Source: Anaerovorax odorimutans DSM 5092
Lineage (GTDB): Bacteria; Bacillota; Clostridia; Peptostreptococcales; Anaerovoracaceae
Direction of reading: 5' to 3'
NCBI RefSeq assembly: GCF_000426305.1
Contig: NZ_KE384518.1
Span: 150,755-214,754 of the forward strand
Length of the DNA stretch: 64,000 bases
Shown here piece by piece: positions 25,797 to 33,778 of this stretch. A model generated the notes under the pieces. That model was given only the letters and a program-made list of their open reading frames with translations. It was not told where the DNA came from and searched no databases. A program made the position numbers and the translations under genes. How positions within the stretch are numbered: position 1 is the stretch's first letter; every line of letters starts with the position of its first letter.

Positions 25797-26810
25797 TTAA
25801 AGCTCTATTAACTCGTCCTTTTGATAATCTTTTGTTGATATCAGTCCTAAAACATCAAACCACCTTGTTGGACTGATACCGCTACCCGGACGTTTTACAG
25901 TAATATTCTCTTCAGTAAAATATTCTCCTTTACTTATTGCTTTTTTAGCAACTATACTTTTTCTTGCAACTTGAATATTTTTAATTTCTGATTCAGAAGG
26001 CTTCTTTTTTCCATTTCCTATGGCCATTTCAATATTTCTAATAGCTGAAATCATCTTTTTTAGTTCATCTGGCTCTAAGCTAGATTTATGATCAGGTCCT
26101 ATCATATTTTTATCAAGAGTAAAATGCTTTTCAATTACTTCTGCACCCATAGCCACTGCTGCTATTGGTGCTTCTATTCCAAGTGTATGATCAGAGTAAC
26201 CAGTTCTGCAATTAAATGTTCTTTTTAGAGTATTCATTGCTGCTAAGTTTACATCTTTAAAAGGAGTAGGGTATTCTGTATTGCAATGAAGCAAAGAAAT
26301 TTCTCCCGAACCATTTTCTTTAAGTAATTTCACTGCAAACTCAACCTCTTCTAAAGTGCACATTCCTGTAGACATTATTACTGGTTTTCCAGTATTTGCA
26401 ATCCTATTCAAATAAGGTACATTTGTAATTTCCCCGGAAGGAATTTTCCAAAATGGAATATTTAAATGATTTAAAAATTCAATACTTTTAAAGTCAAATG
26501 GCGTAGAAATAAATTGAATTCCAATTTTATCACAATGGCTTTTTAATTCTATAAATTCATCAAAAGATATTTGAATTTTTTTTACCATATCTAACTGGCT
26601 TTCTTCTGCCTGAGTATTCTTTTTTTGATATTCTGCTTTACTTGCAAAATTAGAAATACAATCTTCCGCTATAAAGGTTTGAAATTTCACAACATCTGCA
26701 CCTGCATTTTTTGCAACTTCAGCCAATAATTTTGCAGTTTCTAATTTTCCATTATGATTTACTCCTGCTTCTGCAATTATAAATGTTTTACTATTTGTAA
26801 TATAATTCAT
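25797..26810 (-). CDS. legI: Legionaminic/N-acetylneuraminic acid synthase
   Basis: A 337-residue NeuB-family enzyme with a TIM barrel and a C-terminal antifreeze-like SAF domain. Landmarks: IIAEAGVNHNGKLETAKLLA, DVVKFQTFIAEDCIS, IPSGEITNVPYLNRI, LHCNTEYPTPFKDVNLAAM, GYSDHTLGIEAPIAAVAMG, VIEKHFTLDKNMIGPDHKSS, then the SAF part RKSIVAKKAISKGEYFTEEN. It condenses the 6-deoxy-mannosamine derivative with phosphoenolpyruvate. It lies 22 bp before legG in the operon. Confidence 0.92.
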   Translation of the reverse strand: MNYITNSKTFIIAEAGVNHNGKLETAKLLAEVAKNAGADVVKFQTFIAEDCISNFASKAEYQKKNTQAEESQLDMVKKIQISFDEFIELKSHCDKIGIQFISTPFDFKSIEFLNHLNIPFWKIPSGEITNVPYLNRIANTGKPVIMSTGMCTLEEVEFAVKLLKENGSGEISLLHCNTEYPTPFKDVNLAAMNTLKRTFNCRTGYSDHTLGIEAPIAAVAMGAEVIEKHFTLDKNMIGPDHKSSLEPDELKKMISAIRNIEMAIGNGKKKPSESEIKNIQVARKSIVAKKAISKGEYFTEENITVKRPGSGISPTRWFDVLGLISTKDYQKDELIEL

Positions 26811-26825
26811 ACTTTTACCTTTAAA

Positions 26826-27500
26826 TTATTTATCTTTAATTGATCTTGCAGGAATACCAACTAATACTTCACCTGCTTTTGCATCTTTAGTTAGTACTGC
26901 TCCTGCACCTATTGTAACATTATCTTCAATTATGAGCTGCTGTAAAACTGTACTCCCCGCACCTATAAGACAACCATTACCTATTGTAACATTTCCCGAA
27001 ATAGCAGTTAAAGGATTTATTGTATTAAAATTACCTATTATTACGTCATGTCCTACGGTACAAGTTATATTTACTAAATTAAAGTCACCTATTTTCAATC
27101 CGCATGATAAAATAACACCTGCTGAAATAATATTTCCTTGTCCTAATTTAGTTATCTTACTATCAAATAGTACGCTTGGATGAATAATATTGGGGAAAAA
27201 TATATTTGAAAAAGTTTTAATTCTTTCATAAATTTTTATCTTAATATGCGGATCACCTATAGGGATTATACATCCTATTTTTTCATAGTCTTTAATAAAA
27301 TTTTCTATTGTATCATCTGATGCAATTATTTTTTGATTATCAAAAATTTTCTCTCCTATTTTTTCTTTTTTATCCTCTACAAAACCTAAAACATTAAAAA
27401 ACCTTTCACAATTGGCTTCATTTATTTGCTTTATACAATAATAAACTTCTTTGGACAATCCGCCTGTACCATATATCAAAACAGAAATTTCTTCCTTCAT
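26826..27500 (-). CDS. NeuD-family acetyltransferase (LegH-like)
   Basis: The 224-residue protein has the N-terminal nucleotide-binding-like unit VLIYGTGGLSKEVYYCIKQ and a hexapeptide beta-helix from about residue 110 (IHPSVLFDSKITKLGQGNII, then VNITCTVGHDVIIGNFNTIN). The catalytic His sits in TVGHDVIIG and the protein ends VGIPARSIKDK. It is a diverged paralogue of the gene at 15739-16365. Placed between the PtmE-like gene and legI, it is the better candidate for LegH, acetylating the 4-amino group, or for a later O-acetylation as in NeuD. It starts 4 bp after the upstream stop. Confidence 0.82.
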   Translation of the reverse strand: MKEEISVLIYGTGGLSKEVYYCIKQINEANCERFFNVLGFVEDKKEKIGEKIFDNQKIIASDDTIENFIKDYEKIGCIIPIGDPHIKIKIYERIKTFSNIFFPNIIHPSVLFDSKITKLGQGNIISAGVILSCGLKIGDFNLVNITCTVGHDVIIGNFNTINPLTAISGNVTIGNGCLIGAGSTVLQQLIIEDNVTIGAGAVLTKDAKAGEVLVGIPARSIKDK

Positions 27501-27504
27501 AGTT

Positions 27505-28548
27505 TTACCGATCCAATCTTTTTTTCATTTTTTCCATATCCTCAAATTGACCCATGTCCATCCACGCATCCTCACTAATTGGATATGTCCCCACTCTTTT
27601 ATTATCACGCAAACATTTTGCTATCAAATCTGTAATATGCATAAATTCATTGTCATTTAAATAATTCAAAACATCTGGTTCCACAACATATACCCCTGTA
27701 TTTACCAAATAATCTGCAGAAGGCTTTTCGATTAAAGAATTAATACTACCATCAGAATTTATATTTACCACTCCATACGGGACAGTATATTTTTTTAATG
27801 AAGTAACAACCGTTATTATATTTTTACTTGTCCTATGGAAATTCATTATATCTGCATAATCTGTTTCTAATAAAATATCACAATTGCTTACAAAAAATGT
27901 GGAGTTTATATCATTTTTTAAAAAATATAAGCTTCCGCCGGTTCCAAGAGGTTTATCTTCTTCAACATACTTTATTTTATAATCTTTATCTAGTTCTTCA
28001 AGATAAGCTTTGAGCATATTTTTTTTATAATTTACAGTTATAAAAAACTCTTTACAGCCATAATTTTTAAAACTATCTATAACAAGTTCTATTATAGGTT
28101 TTTCCCCTATTGGAATAAGGGGTTTAGGTACAATACTTGTATATGGCATTAATCTTTCACCTTTACCGCCAGCCATAATTACAACTTTAGCATTAATTGT
28201 TTTTTGGCAATCTAAGTCTTCTTCTGCCCAAAAACATATATCTATAATTTTTCTATTCTCTTGAATAATAGGTATTGCCGTTATACCTTTTTTTCTCATA
28301 ATCATCATAGCTTTTTGTAAATCTTTTGTGTTCAAAGTTATTGGATTTTTGTTCATTATTGAATCAACGCCAGCATCTAAGCTCCCGTTTTTCAATATCC
28401 ATCTGCGAATATCCCCATCACTCAGTGAACCTATAAGTTTACTGTCTTCATCAACTATAAATAAGACTTTTTTAGAAGCATTATCTATAGCTTGCATTGC
28501 TTGTCTGATATTTTTATTTCTATTTATAATAACTTTATTAATATCCAT
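27505..28548 (-). CDS. ptmE: CBS-domain nucleotidyltransferase, PtmE-like (GDP-glucosamine route)
   Basis: The 347-residue protein has two CBS domains at residues 1-115 (FIVDEDSKLIGSLSDGDIRR and MMIMRKKGITAIPIIQENRK), then a sugar-1-phosphate nucleotidyltransferase domain. That domain begins VVIMAGGKGERLMPYTSIVP with KPLIPIGEKPIIELVI, and has FFVSNCDILLETDYADIMN for metal binding. In Campylobacter this fusion (PtmE) makes GDP-glucosamine, the entry to legionaminic acid through GDP-sugars. With LegB next to it, the same job is likely here. The GlmS-like and dehydrogenase steps (PtmF, PtmA) are not in the window. Confidence 0.82.
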   Translation of the reverse strand: MDINKVIINRNKNIRQAMQAIDNASKKVLFIVDEDSKLIGSLSDGDIRRWILKNGSLDAGVDSIMNKNPITLNTKDLQKAMMIMRKKGITAIPIIQENRKIIDICFWAEEDLDCQKTINAKVVIMAGGKGERLMPYTSIVPKPLIPIGEKPIIELVIDSFKNYGCKEFFITVNYKKNMLKAYLEELDKDYKIKYVEEDKPLGTGGSLYFLKNDINSTFFVSNCDILLETDYADIMNFHRTSKNIITVVTSLKKYTVPYGVVNINSDGSINSLIEKPSADYLVNTGVYVVEPDVLNYLNDNEFMHITDLIAKCLRDNKRVGTYPISEDAWMDMGQFEDMEKMKKRLDR

Positions 28549-28665
28549 TTATTGTCCCTTATTATTCCAGAGTTATTTTTTTAATTTAAAGGCATCATCT
28601 TTTTATATTCATTTTTATTTAATAAATTATTTCAATATTGCTTCATTTATCTCTTTATTTAAAAT

Positions 28666-29646
28666 TTATATATTATATATTTCTGTTTTATATTTATCCA
28701 GATTATTTTTTAAAAACTCTATTGTCTCTGAAATACCTTGTTTAAAAGTATATTTAGGTTCCCAATTTGTAAGCTCTTTTATCTTTGAATTATCTCCAAG
28801 TAATCTGTTTACTTCACTTTTTTCAGGTCTTAGTCTTTGCTCATCACAAATAATTTTTGACTGTGGATTAATTTGATTAATAAGCTCTTGAGCAAGTTCA
28901 CCTATAGAAATTTCTTGCTGTGTTGCTATATTAATCTCCTGCCCGATTGTTTTTGATGATTTTGCTATCTCTACAAATCCATTCACAGTATCTTTTACAT
29001 AATTAAAATCTCTAGTAGGTGTTAAAGATCCTAATTTAATTTCAGTTTTTCCAGCTAAAAGCTGTGTAATAATAGTAGGTATAACTGCCCTTGCAGATTG
29101 TCTTGGTCCAAAAGTATTAAAAGGTCTTACTATAGAAATTGGCATATCAAAACTACGATAAAAGCTTTCTGCTATCCTGTCTGCACCTATTTTGGTCGCA
29201 CTATACGGTGATTGTCCTTGAAAAGAATGTTTTTCATCAATCGGCACATATTGAGCAGTTCCATAAACTTCTGAAGTAGAAGTTACTAAAATTCTACTTG
29301 TATTTAAATCTCTGCCTGCCTGAAGTATATTTAGGGTTCCTTTTATATTTGTATCAACATAAGCATCAGGTGAATGATAGCTATATGGTATAGCTATTAA
29401 TGCTGCTAAATGAAAAACTTCTTCTATTCCTTTCATAGCTTGTCTTACACCATTTGGATCTCTCACATCACCAGCAAAAACTTCAATTTCATTAAGTATA
29501 TTCTTTGGTAAAGTATCTAACCAACCCCAGCTGTTAAACGAGTTATAATATACAAAAGCTTTTACTTTTTTTCCTTCTTCAATTAACTTCTCAACTAAAT
29601 GGCTGCCAATAAAACCATCTGCTCCTGTTACTAATACATTTGTCAT
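28666..29646 (-). CDS. legB: LegB-type nucleotide-sugar 4,6-dehydratase
   Basis: A 326-residue extended SDR: NVLVTGADGFIGSHLVEKL binds NAD, FHLAALIAIPYSYHSP and VTSTSEVYGTAQYVPIDE carry the catalytic Thr/Ser region, and SPYSATKIGADR holds YxxxK. VRPFNTFGPRQSARAVIPT is typical of LegB/GDP-GlcNAc 4,6-dehydratases. It begins the legionaminate pathway after PtmE. It lies 2 bp after the MurJ-like gene and has a 117-bp AT-rich gap before ptmE. Confidence 0.87.
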   Translation of the reverse strand: MTNVLVTGADGFIGSHLVEKLIEEGKKVKAFVYYNSFNSWGWLDTLPKNILNEIEVFAGDVRDPNGVRQAMKGIEEVFHLAALIAIPYSYHSPDAYVDTNIKGTLNILQAGRDLNTSRILVTSTSEVYGTAQYVPIDEKHSFQGQSPYSATKIGADRIAESFYRSFDMPISIVRPFNTFGPRQSARAVIPTIITQLLAGKTEIKLGSLTPTRDFNYVKDTVNGFVEIAKSSKTIGQEINIATQQEISIGELAQELINQINPQSKIICDEQRLRPEKSEVNRLLGDNSKIKELTNWEPKYTFKQGISETIEFLKNNLDKYKTEIYNI

Positions 29647-29648
29647 AT

Positions 29649-31181
29649 TTACCTCTTTACAATCTGTTTTATTATCCCTATTTCATCAACTTTAAAAATT
29701 TTCAGCATAATTAAATACACTATCCCTGCTGTCAATATAGAAATCCCCAATTGAACAGTTCTAATATAAATAATATTTGCAATTGTCCCAATAATTATGT
29801 TGTATACCATATATGAAAGTCCTACTGCAATAACAGCTGATAAAATAATCTTTAAAAGCTTCTTTTTGGATTTTAATATTTCTATATATGGATAGCTTCT
29901 CTTCATCCCAATAAACAGCATTATTGTGTTTGCCATATATGCAATACTTGTTGCCAATGCTAATCCATTATGCTGCATAAATTTAACTAGTATTAAATTC
30001 AAAATTATATTAATTATAACACCAATCCCTGCAAAAATCATCGGTATTTTCATATCCTGCATAGAGTAATATGCTCTTACCATCAAATCATTAAACGACA
30101 TAAATATAAGACCTATAGCGTAATAGAAAAAGGCTGTGGAAGTCATGGCAGTAGCTGCAGGATCAAAGGCACCTCTTTCATATACAATCTGCACAATTTG
30201 ATGACTGTAAACCATAGCTCCCAATGCACATGGTACTGCTATGATAGCCACCAAAGTTATCCCTGTTCCTATTAATTCACTAAGCCTGTTATATTGCTTT
30301 AAGGAATTTGCCTTATTTAGCTTTGGGTAAAGAATTGTGGAGAGTACGGTTATTGTAAGACCCGTAATAAGAGTTATTAAAATCATTCCGTAATTTAATG
30401 CTGAAACACTTCCCTCGGGAAGACCCGAAGCTAAAGTTTTATCTACAAAAGTATTTATCTGTTGAATATAACTGCCAATAAATACCGGAATCGCAATTAC
30501 AGTTATTCGTTTTATGGTATCATTTACTGAAAAGTCAGGGGTATAATCAAATCCCTTTTTCTTTGCAATTATCATAAGGATAATTACTCTCATCCCATGA
30601 GCTAAAAGCCATCCAACAGCTAAATAATAATAGCTTGTAAAAGCACTGATTATCATAACCGCTATAACTATTATATTTTGTATATATCCAATGGTAATTT
30701 GAACTAAAAACACTCCCTTATATTGTAAATAAGCTTCTAATATGCCCGCTGCAGAGGTAAAAAGTACATAAGCAAAAGTAACTTTTATAAAAAAGCTCGT
30801 AAGTTTTGCTGTTTCTCCCACAAATCCGCTGGCAAAAATACTTACTATCTGGTCTGAAAAAACCAGCCCTATTATTGCTGATATAATTGATACGATAAGC
30901 AGCAGATTTATTACCTCACTTGTAAATTTATTTCCTTGCCTGTCTCCATTATTTTCTACAATTTTTGAAAATAACGGCATATATGCCGTTGCAACTGCAA
31001 GAAAAATGCCGCCAAAGATTACACTAGGCACCGCAATAGCCATAACATAAGCATCTGTTATATACGACGTACCAAAAAAATTTGCCATGACCATTTCTCT
31101 TACAAAGCCAAAGCATTTTGATATTAAGGTTAATATTGCCATTAATACAGCTGTCTGTGCTGCTGTTCTCATTGTTTTCAA
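29649..31181 (-). CDS. murJ: MurJ/MviN-family lipid-linked oligosaccharide flippase
   Basis: The 510-residue polytopic protein has about 14 membrane segments and the MOP-superfamily marks FGFVREMVMANFFGTSYITDAY and VTFAYVLFTSAAGILEAYL. QIVQIVYERGAFDPAATAMT is the highly conserved MurJ segment. MurJ flips lipid II; a copy inside a glycan operon may instead flip the undecaprenyl-linked surface glycan, like Wzx. I chose TTG 31181 because AGGAG lies 6 nt upstream; the in-frame ATG 9 nt later would be 15 nt away. It starts 9 bp after the hepT stop. Confidence 0.88.
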   Translation of the reverse strand: MKTMRTAAQTAVLMAILTLISKCFGFVREMVMANFFGTSYITDAYVMAIAVPSVIFGGIFLAVATAYMPLFSKIVENNGDRQGNKFTSEVINLLLIVSIISAIIGLVFSDQIVSIFASGFVGETAKLTSFFIKVTFAYVLFTSAAGILEAYLQYKGVFLVQITIGYIQNIIVIAVMIISAFTSYYYLAVGWLLAHGMRVIILMIIAKKKGFDYTPDFSVNDTIKRITVIAIPVFIGSYIQQINTFVDKTLASGLPEGSVSALNYGMILITLITGLTITVLSTILYPKLNKANSLKQYNRLSELIGTGITLVAIIAVPCALGAMVYSHQIVQIVYERGAFDPAATAMTSTAFFYYAIGLIFMSFNDLMVRAYYSMQDMKIPMIFAGIGVIINIILNLILVKFMQHNGLALATSIAYMANTIMLFIGMKRSYPYIEILKSKKKLLKIILSAVIAVGLSYMVYNIIIGTIANIIYIRTVQLGISILTAGIVYLIMLKIFKVDEIGIIKQIVKR

Positions 31182-31190
31182 AAGTCTCTC

Positions 31191-31598
31191 CTAGTCAAAT
31201 TTATCTATAGATTCATCTATATTTTTTATTAATTCTTTTATTGCCGGTAAATATTCCGTTACCACTCTATTGGCTATTTCATCAGCCAATTTTTCATTAT
31301 ATATATGAGACGTCATATTTCTGTCCTGTATCAATCTGATCCATACATCTTCTCTTGATATTAAATTATTTGCATATGCTTTTTTAAATATGGCTCTTGG
31401 AAATGTATCATCTAAAAAAACTCCCATATATTTCATATATTCTTGCAAAGTTTTATAGCAAAACTCGTAGTTTAATTCAAATCTTTGTATCAAGCTGTCA
31501 CGAATAAGAGCATCTTTGCCATCATAAAGATTACAAGCTTCTTCAAGTTTTTCATAAGTTTTTTTTAAATTGCTGTATTTAAATTCAAAGTTTTTCAT
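31191..31598 (-). CDS. hepT: HepT-like HEPN ribonuclease toxin (nucleotidyltransferase partner)
   Basis: A 135-residue all-helical protein of the HI0074/HepT family. It contains the motif R-x4-H-x-Y (RNMTSHIY, near residue 92), which is the RNase active site of HEPN toxins. FELNYEFCYKTLQEYMKYMG fits the HI0074 branch. ATG 31598 has GGGGTG 6 nt upstream and lies inside mntA, giving a 14-bp overlap. The pair forms a type VII toxin-antitoxin module in which MntA adenylylates the toxin. Position directly before the flippase gene is unusual and may stabilise the operon. Confidence 0.85.
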   Translation of the reverse strand: MKNFEFKYSNLKKTYEKLEEACNLYDGKDALIRDSLIQRFELNYEFCYKTLQEYMKYMGVFLDDTFPRAIFKKAYANNLISREDVWIRLIQDRNMTSHIYNEKLADEIANRVVTEYLPAIKELIKNIDESIDKFD

Positions 31599-31875
31599 AT
31601 AGATACACCCCATCTTTTTTTATCTGCTCCAAAAGAAGCTTGTCTAAACCATCCCTTACAAAGGTTATATCAAATTCAAGTAAAGTGTCAACATTTTCTT
31701 CTAAATCATAAGCAAATTGTAATTCTTCACTGTCTGCATAAATTGCTAAATCAATATCGCTTCTTAAAGAATTATCCCCTCTTGCTCTGGAACCGAAAAG
31801 TACAATTCTATTTATCTCATTGTATTTTTTTCCAATTTCAATAATTTTATTGATAATATTTTTTTCCAGATGCAT
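31585..31875 (-). CDS. mntA: MntA-like minimal nucleotidyltransferase antitoxin
   Basis: The 96-residue protein has the minimal nucleotidyltransferase signature GS-x10-DxD, seen as IVLFGSRARGDNSLRSDIDL near residue 25. In characterised pairs the enzyme adds AMP to a Tyr near the HEPN motif of HepT and blocks it. ATG 31875 follows AGAGG by 6 nt; an in-frame ATG at 31881 touches the ribosome-binding site. All catalytic residues are intact. It is the first gene I can place in the 17-kb minus-strand operon. Confidence 0.87.
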   Translation of the reverse strand: MHLEKNIINKIIEIGKKYNEINRIVLFGSRARGDNSLRSDIDLAIYADSEELQFAYDLEENVDTLLEFDITFVRDGLDKLLLEQIKKDGVYLYEKL

Positions 31876-31963
31876 ATTCATCCTCTTTTCAATCTATCTG
31901 TTCTTATATTTTTTTCTTATATCCCCGGATTTTACTTTTTGTCCTTATCTATAATTATATCAT

Positions 31964-32242
31964 TTACAAAAACTCTGTAATAATCCAGTATACTGCTACA
32001 ATGGCAAGAAGAATCCATGACAATATAACAGTTATTCGCCTTGCTCTGTATTTTCTGGGAAATGATTTCTGCTTAGAATAGGACATACCACTTCCCGGAA
32101 TTCCCACACTGCCCCTTACACCCTTTTTATTTACCGTAACTCTTATACCTTTTTTACCAAAACTGAGACCAGGTCCATTTTGTGTCATATTTATACGAAA
32201 ACCTTTTCCTATATTTTTTGATTTCCTGTAATTAAAACCCAT
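31964..32242 (-). CDS. DUF4236 family protein with membrane tail
   Basis: The 92-residue protein starts at ATG 32242 with GGAGGT 3-4 nt upstream; a TTG 24 nt earlier is rejected. It has the DUF4236 pattern MGFNYRKSKNIGKGFRINM, then NGPGLSFGKKGIRVTVNKKG and GIPGSGMSYSK. A basic stretch (PRKYRARR) and one C-terminal membrane segment (ITVILSWILLAIVAVYWII) follow. Function of the family is not known. It is a single gene with its own likely promoter. Confidence 0.85.
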   Translation of the reverse strand: MGFNYRKSKNIGKGFRINMTQNGPGLSFGKKGIRVTVNKKGVRGSVGIPGSGMSYSKQKSFPRKYRARRITVILSWILLAIVAVYWIITEFL

Positions 32243-32304
32243 ATGTACCTCCAAATATTTCTGCAATTTTTATTATGACTAAATCTAACCTTTAATTCAC
32301 ACCA

Positions 32305-32333
32305 ATTTTATATTACCGTTTGACTTATGACAA
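32305..32333 (-). promoter_or_regulatory. Promoter of the DUF4236 gene
   Basis: On the minus strand TTGTCA (32333-32328), a 17-bp spacer and TAAAAT (32310-32305) lie about 65 bp before ATG 32242. The -35 lies in the palindrome TTGACTT-ATGAC-AAGTCAA (32320-32338), so a repressor bound there would block it. Confidence 0.55.
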
Positions 32334-32427
32334 GTCAATGAATATCCTTTATTTTTTTACTAAACTAATTTTACGGCTTTATTATTTATATACAATTTAT
32401 CTAAGTTGATAAATTCAATTTTATCAA
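32320..32427. promoter_or_regulatory. Two palindromes between DUF4236 gene and first recombinase
   Basis: TTGACTT-ATGAC-AAGTCAA (32320-32338) and TTGATAAA-TTCAAT-TTTATCAA (32406-32427) are both perfect in their arms. They lie in the 348-bp gap at 32243-32590, which is otherwise AT-rich with short AAATTAAATCA direct repeats near 32525. Either may be an operator for the divergent genes or a recombinase binding site. No confident plus-strand promoter could be placed. Confidence 0.5.
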
Positions 32428-32590
32428 TTCATAAAAAGACATATTTCGACAAAATTTGGAAAGTGTATATTTACTTTATTAAAACGTAGCCATATAATTA
32501 CTTTTGGATGAAATGATTGTAAATTAAATCAAATTAAATCAGACCAATTGAAATTAAATAAAACAACACTAGGGGAAATAGGGGGAACTT

Positions 32591-33634
32591 ATGAACGATA
32601 TAGAGATTCAGTCAGAGAAATTTTTAAAGTATTGTAAAAATCAAAGAAGGCTTTCAAGTGCCACTGTTAGAGCATATCGCTTTGACATTTCACTTTTCGT
32701 CAGATTCTTAAACACACTTGAACCACCTATAGAAGAAAATATAAAAGTTACAAAAGATATCTTAGGTGAATATTTAGACTATTTGAACGAAAATTTTGCA
32801 GTTAAAACTGTTAGAAGAAGAATTGCAAGCATACGATCACTGTTTAACTATTTAGAATACGAAGAAATCGTTCCAAATAATCCATTTGAAAAATTTCATA
32901 TGAATATAAAAGAGCCTTTTCGTATTCCAAAAACAATGTGCCTTGAAGAAATCAGCAAAATATTATCTACAGCTTACAGTGACTCTCCTACCTTAATGCC
33001 TGTAATGGATAAAAAGTATGCGTCTCTTCCTATGGGTGCCAGACCTAGGATCAGAATAACGTCAAATGAATTTATATGGGCAAGAGATATTGCAGTCTTG
33101 GAGCTGCTCTTTGCAGGCGGTTTACGAGTAAGCGAACTATGTGACTTAGAATTAAGTGATTTTAGTGCCGACCATTTAATGATACGAATTAAAGGCAAAG
33201 GAAATAAGGAAAGAACAATATATTTAGAAAATGTTGAAGTAGTCAATGCTTTAAACAGATATTTACTTTTTAGAGATGTAGCCGAGGTAGACTGTTCTCA
33301 TATCTTTATAAGTAAATTCGGGAAACCTTTATCTACACAGGCAGTAAGAAATCTAGTGGAAAAATATACAAAGGAAGCAGGAATAACAAAGAAAATAACA
33401 CCTCATGTATTCAGACATTCTTTTGCATCTTTATTACTTGAAGAAGGGGTTGATATAAAATATATTCAGGATTTTTTAGGACATAGCTCCATATCCACTA
33501 CACAAATTTATTTACATACAACAAGTAATCAAAAAAGAAAAATCATGTCTACCAAACACCCAAGACAAAAACTGATTTTATCTGATATTGCTCCAATGGC
33601 AAATGCAGAAAGTCATGTCTTAAAACATGATTAG
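32591..33634 (+). CDS. Tyrosine recombinase 1 (XerC/D-like, candidate S-layer invertase)
   Basis: The 347-residue protein has an N-terminal SAM-like DNA-binding domain (SATVRAYRFDISLFVRFLN, then AVKTVRRRIASIRSLFNYLE). The catalytic domain has Arg in GGLRVSELCDLEL, Lys in KGKGNKERTIYL, His-x-x-Arg in TPHVFRHSFASLLLEEGV, His in FLGHSSISTTQ and the Tyr in IYLHTT. All six catalytic positions are present. It is longer than housekeeping XerC/D (about 300), with an insert near 140-160 and a basic tail ending HPRQKL. RBS AGGGGGAAC precedes ATG 32591. A terminator separates it from its paralogue; both point toward the S-layer genes. Confidence 0.92.
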   Translation: MNDIEIQSEKFLKYCKNQRRLSSATVRAYRFDISLFVRFLNTLEPPIEENIKVTKDILGEYLDYLNENFAVKTVRRRIASIRSLFNYLEYEEIVPNNPFEKFHMNIKEPFRIPKTMCLEEISKILSTAYSDSPTLMPVMDKKYASLPMGARPRIRITSNEFIWARDIAVLELLFAGGLRVSELCDLELSDFSADHLMIRIKGKGNKERTIYLENVEVVNALNRYLLFRDVAEVDCSHIFISKFGKPLSTQAVRNLVEKYTKEAGITKKITPHVFRHSFASLLLEEGVDIKYIQDFLGHSSISTTQIYLHTTSNQKRKIMSTKHPRQKLILSDIAPMANAESHVLKHD

Positions 33635-33691
33635 GATAATATTAATAAAATTTTGAAATATCCTCTGTCATTATATTAAAATTACTTTTAT

Positions 33692-33718
33692 GCGAGTTAC
33701 GGTAACTCGCATTTTTTT
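33692..33718 (+). terminator. Terminator between the two recombinases
   Basis: GCGAGTTAC-G-GTAACTCGC is a perfect stem followed by ATTTTTTT. It ends transcription of recombinase 1, so recombinase 2 needs its own promoter or read-through. Confidence 0.9.
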
Positions 33719-33778
33719 ATTGCAATTTGTCAACAATACATATTAAGTAGGTTAATTCATATATAGGAGGATGATTTA

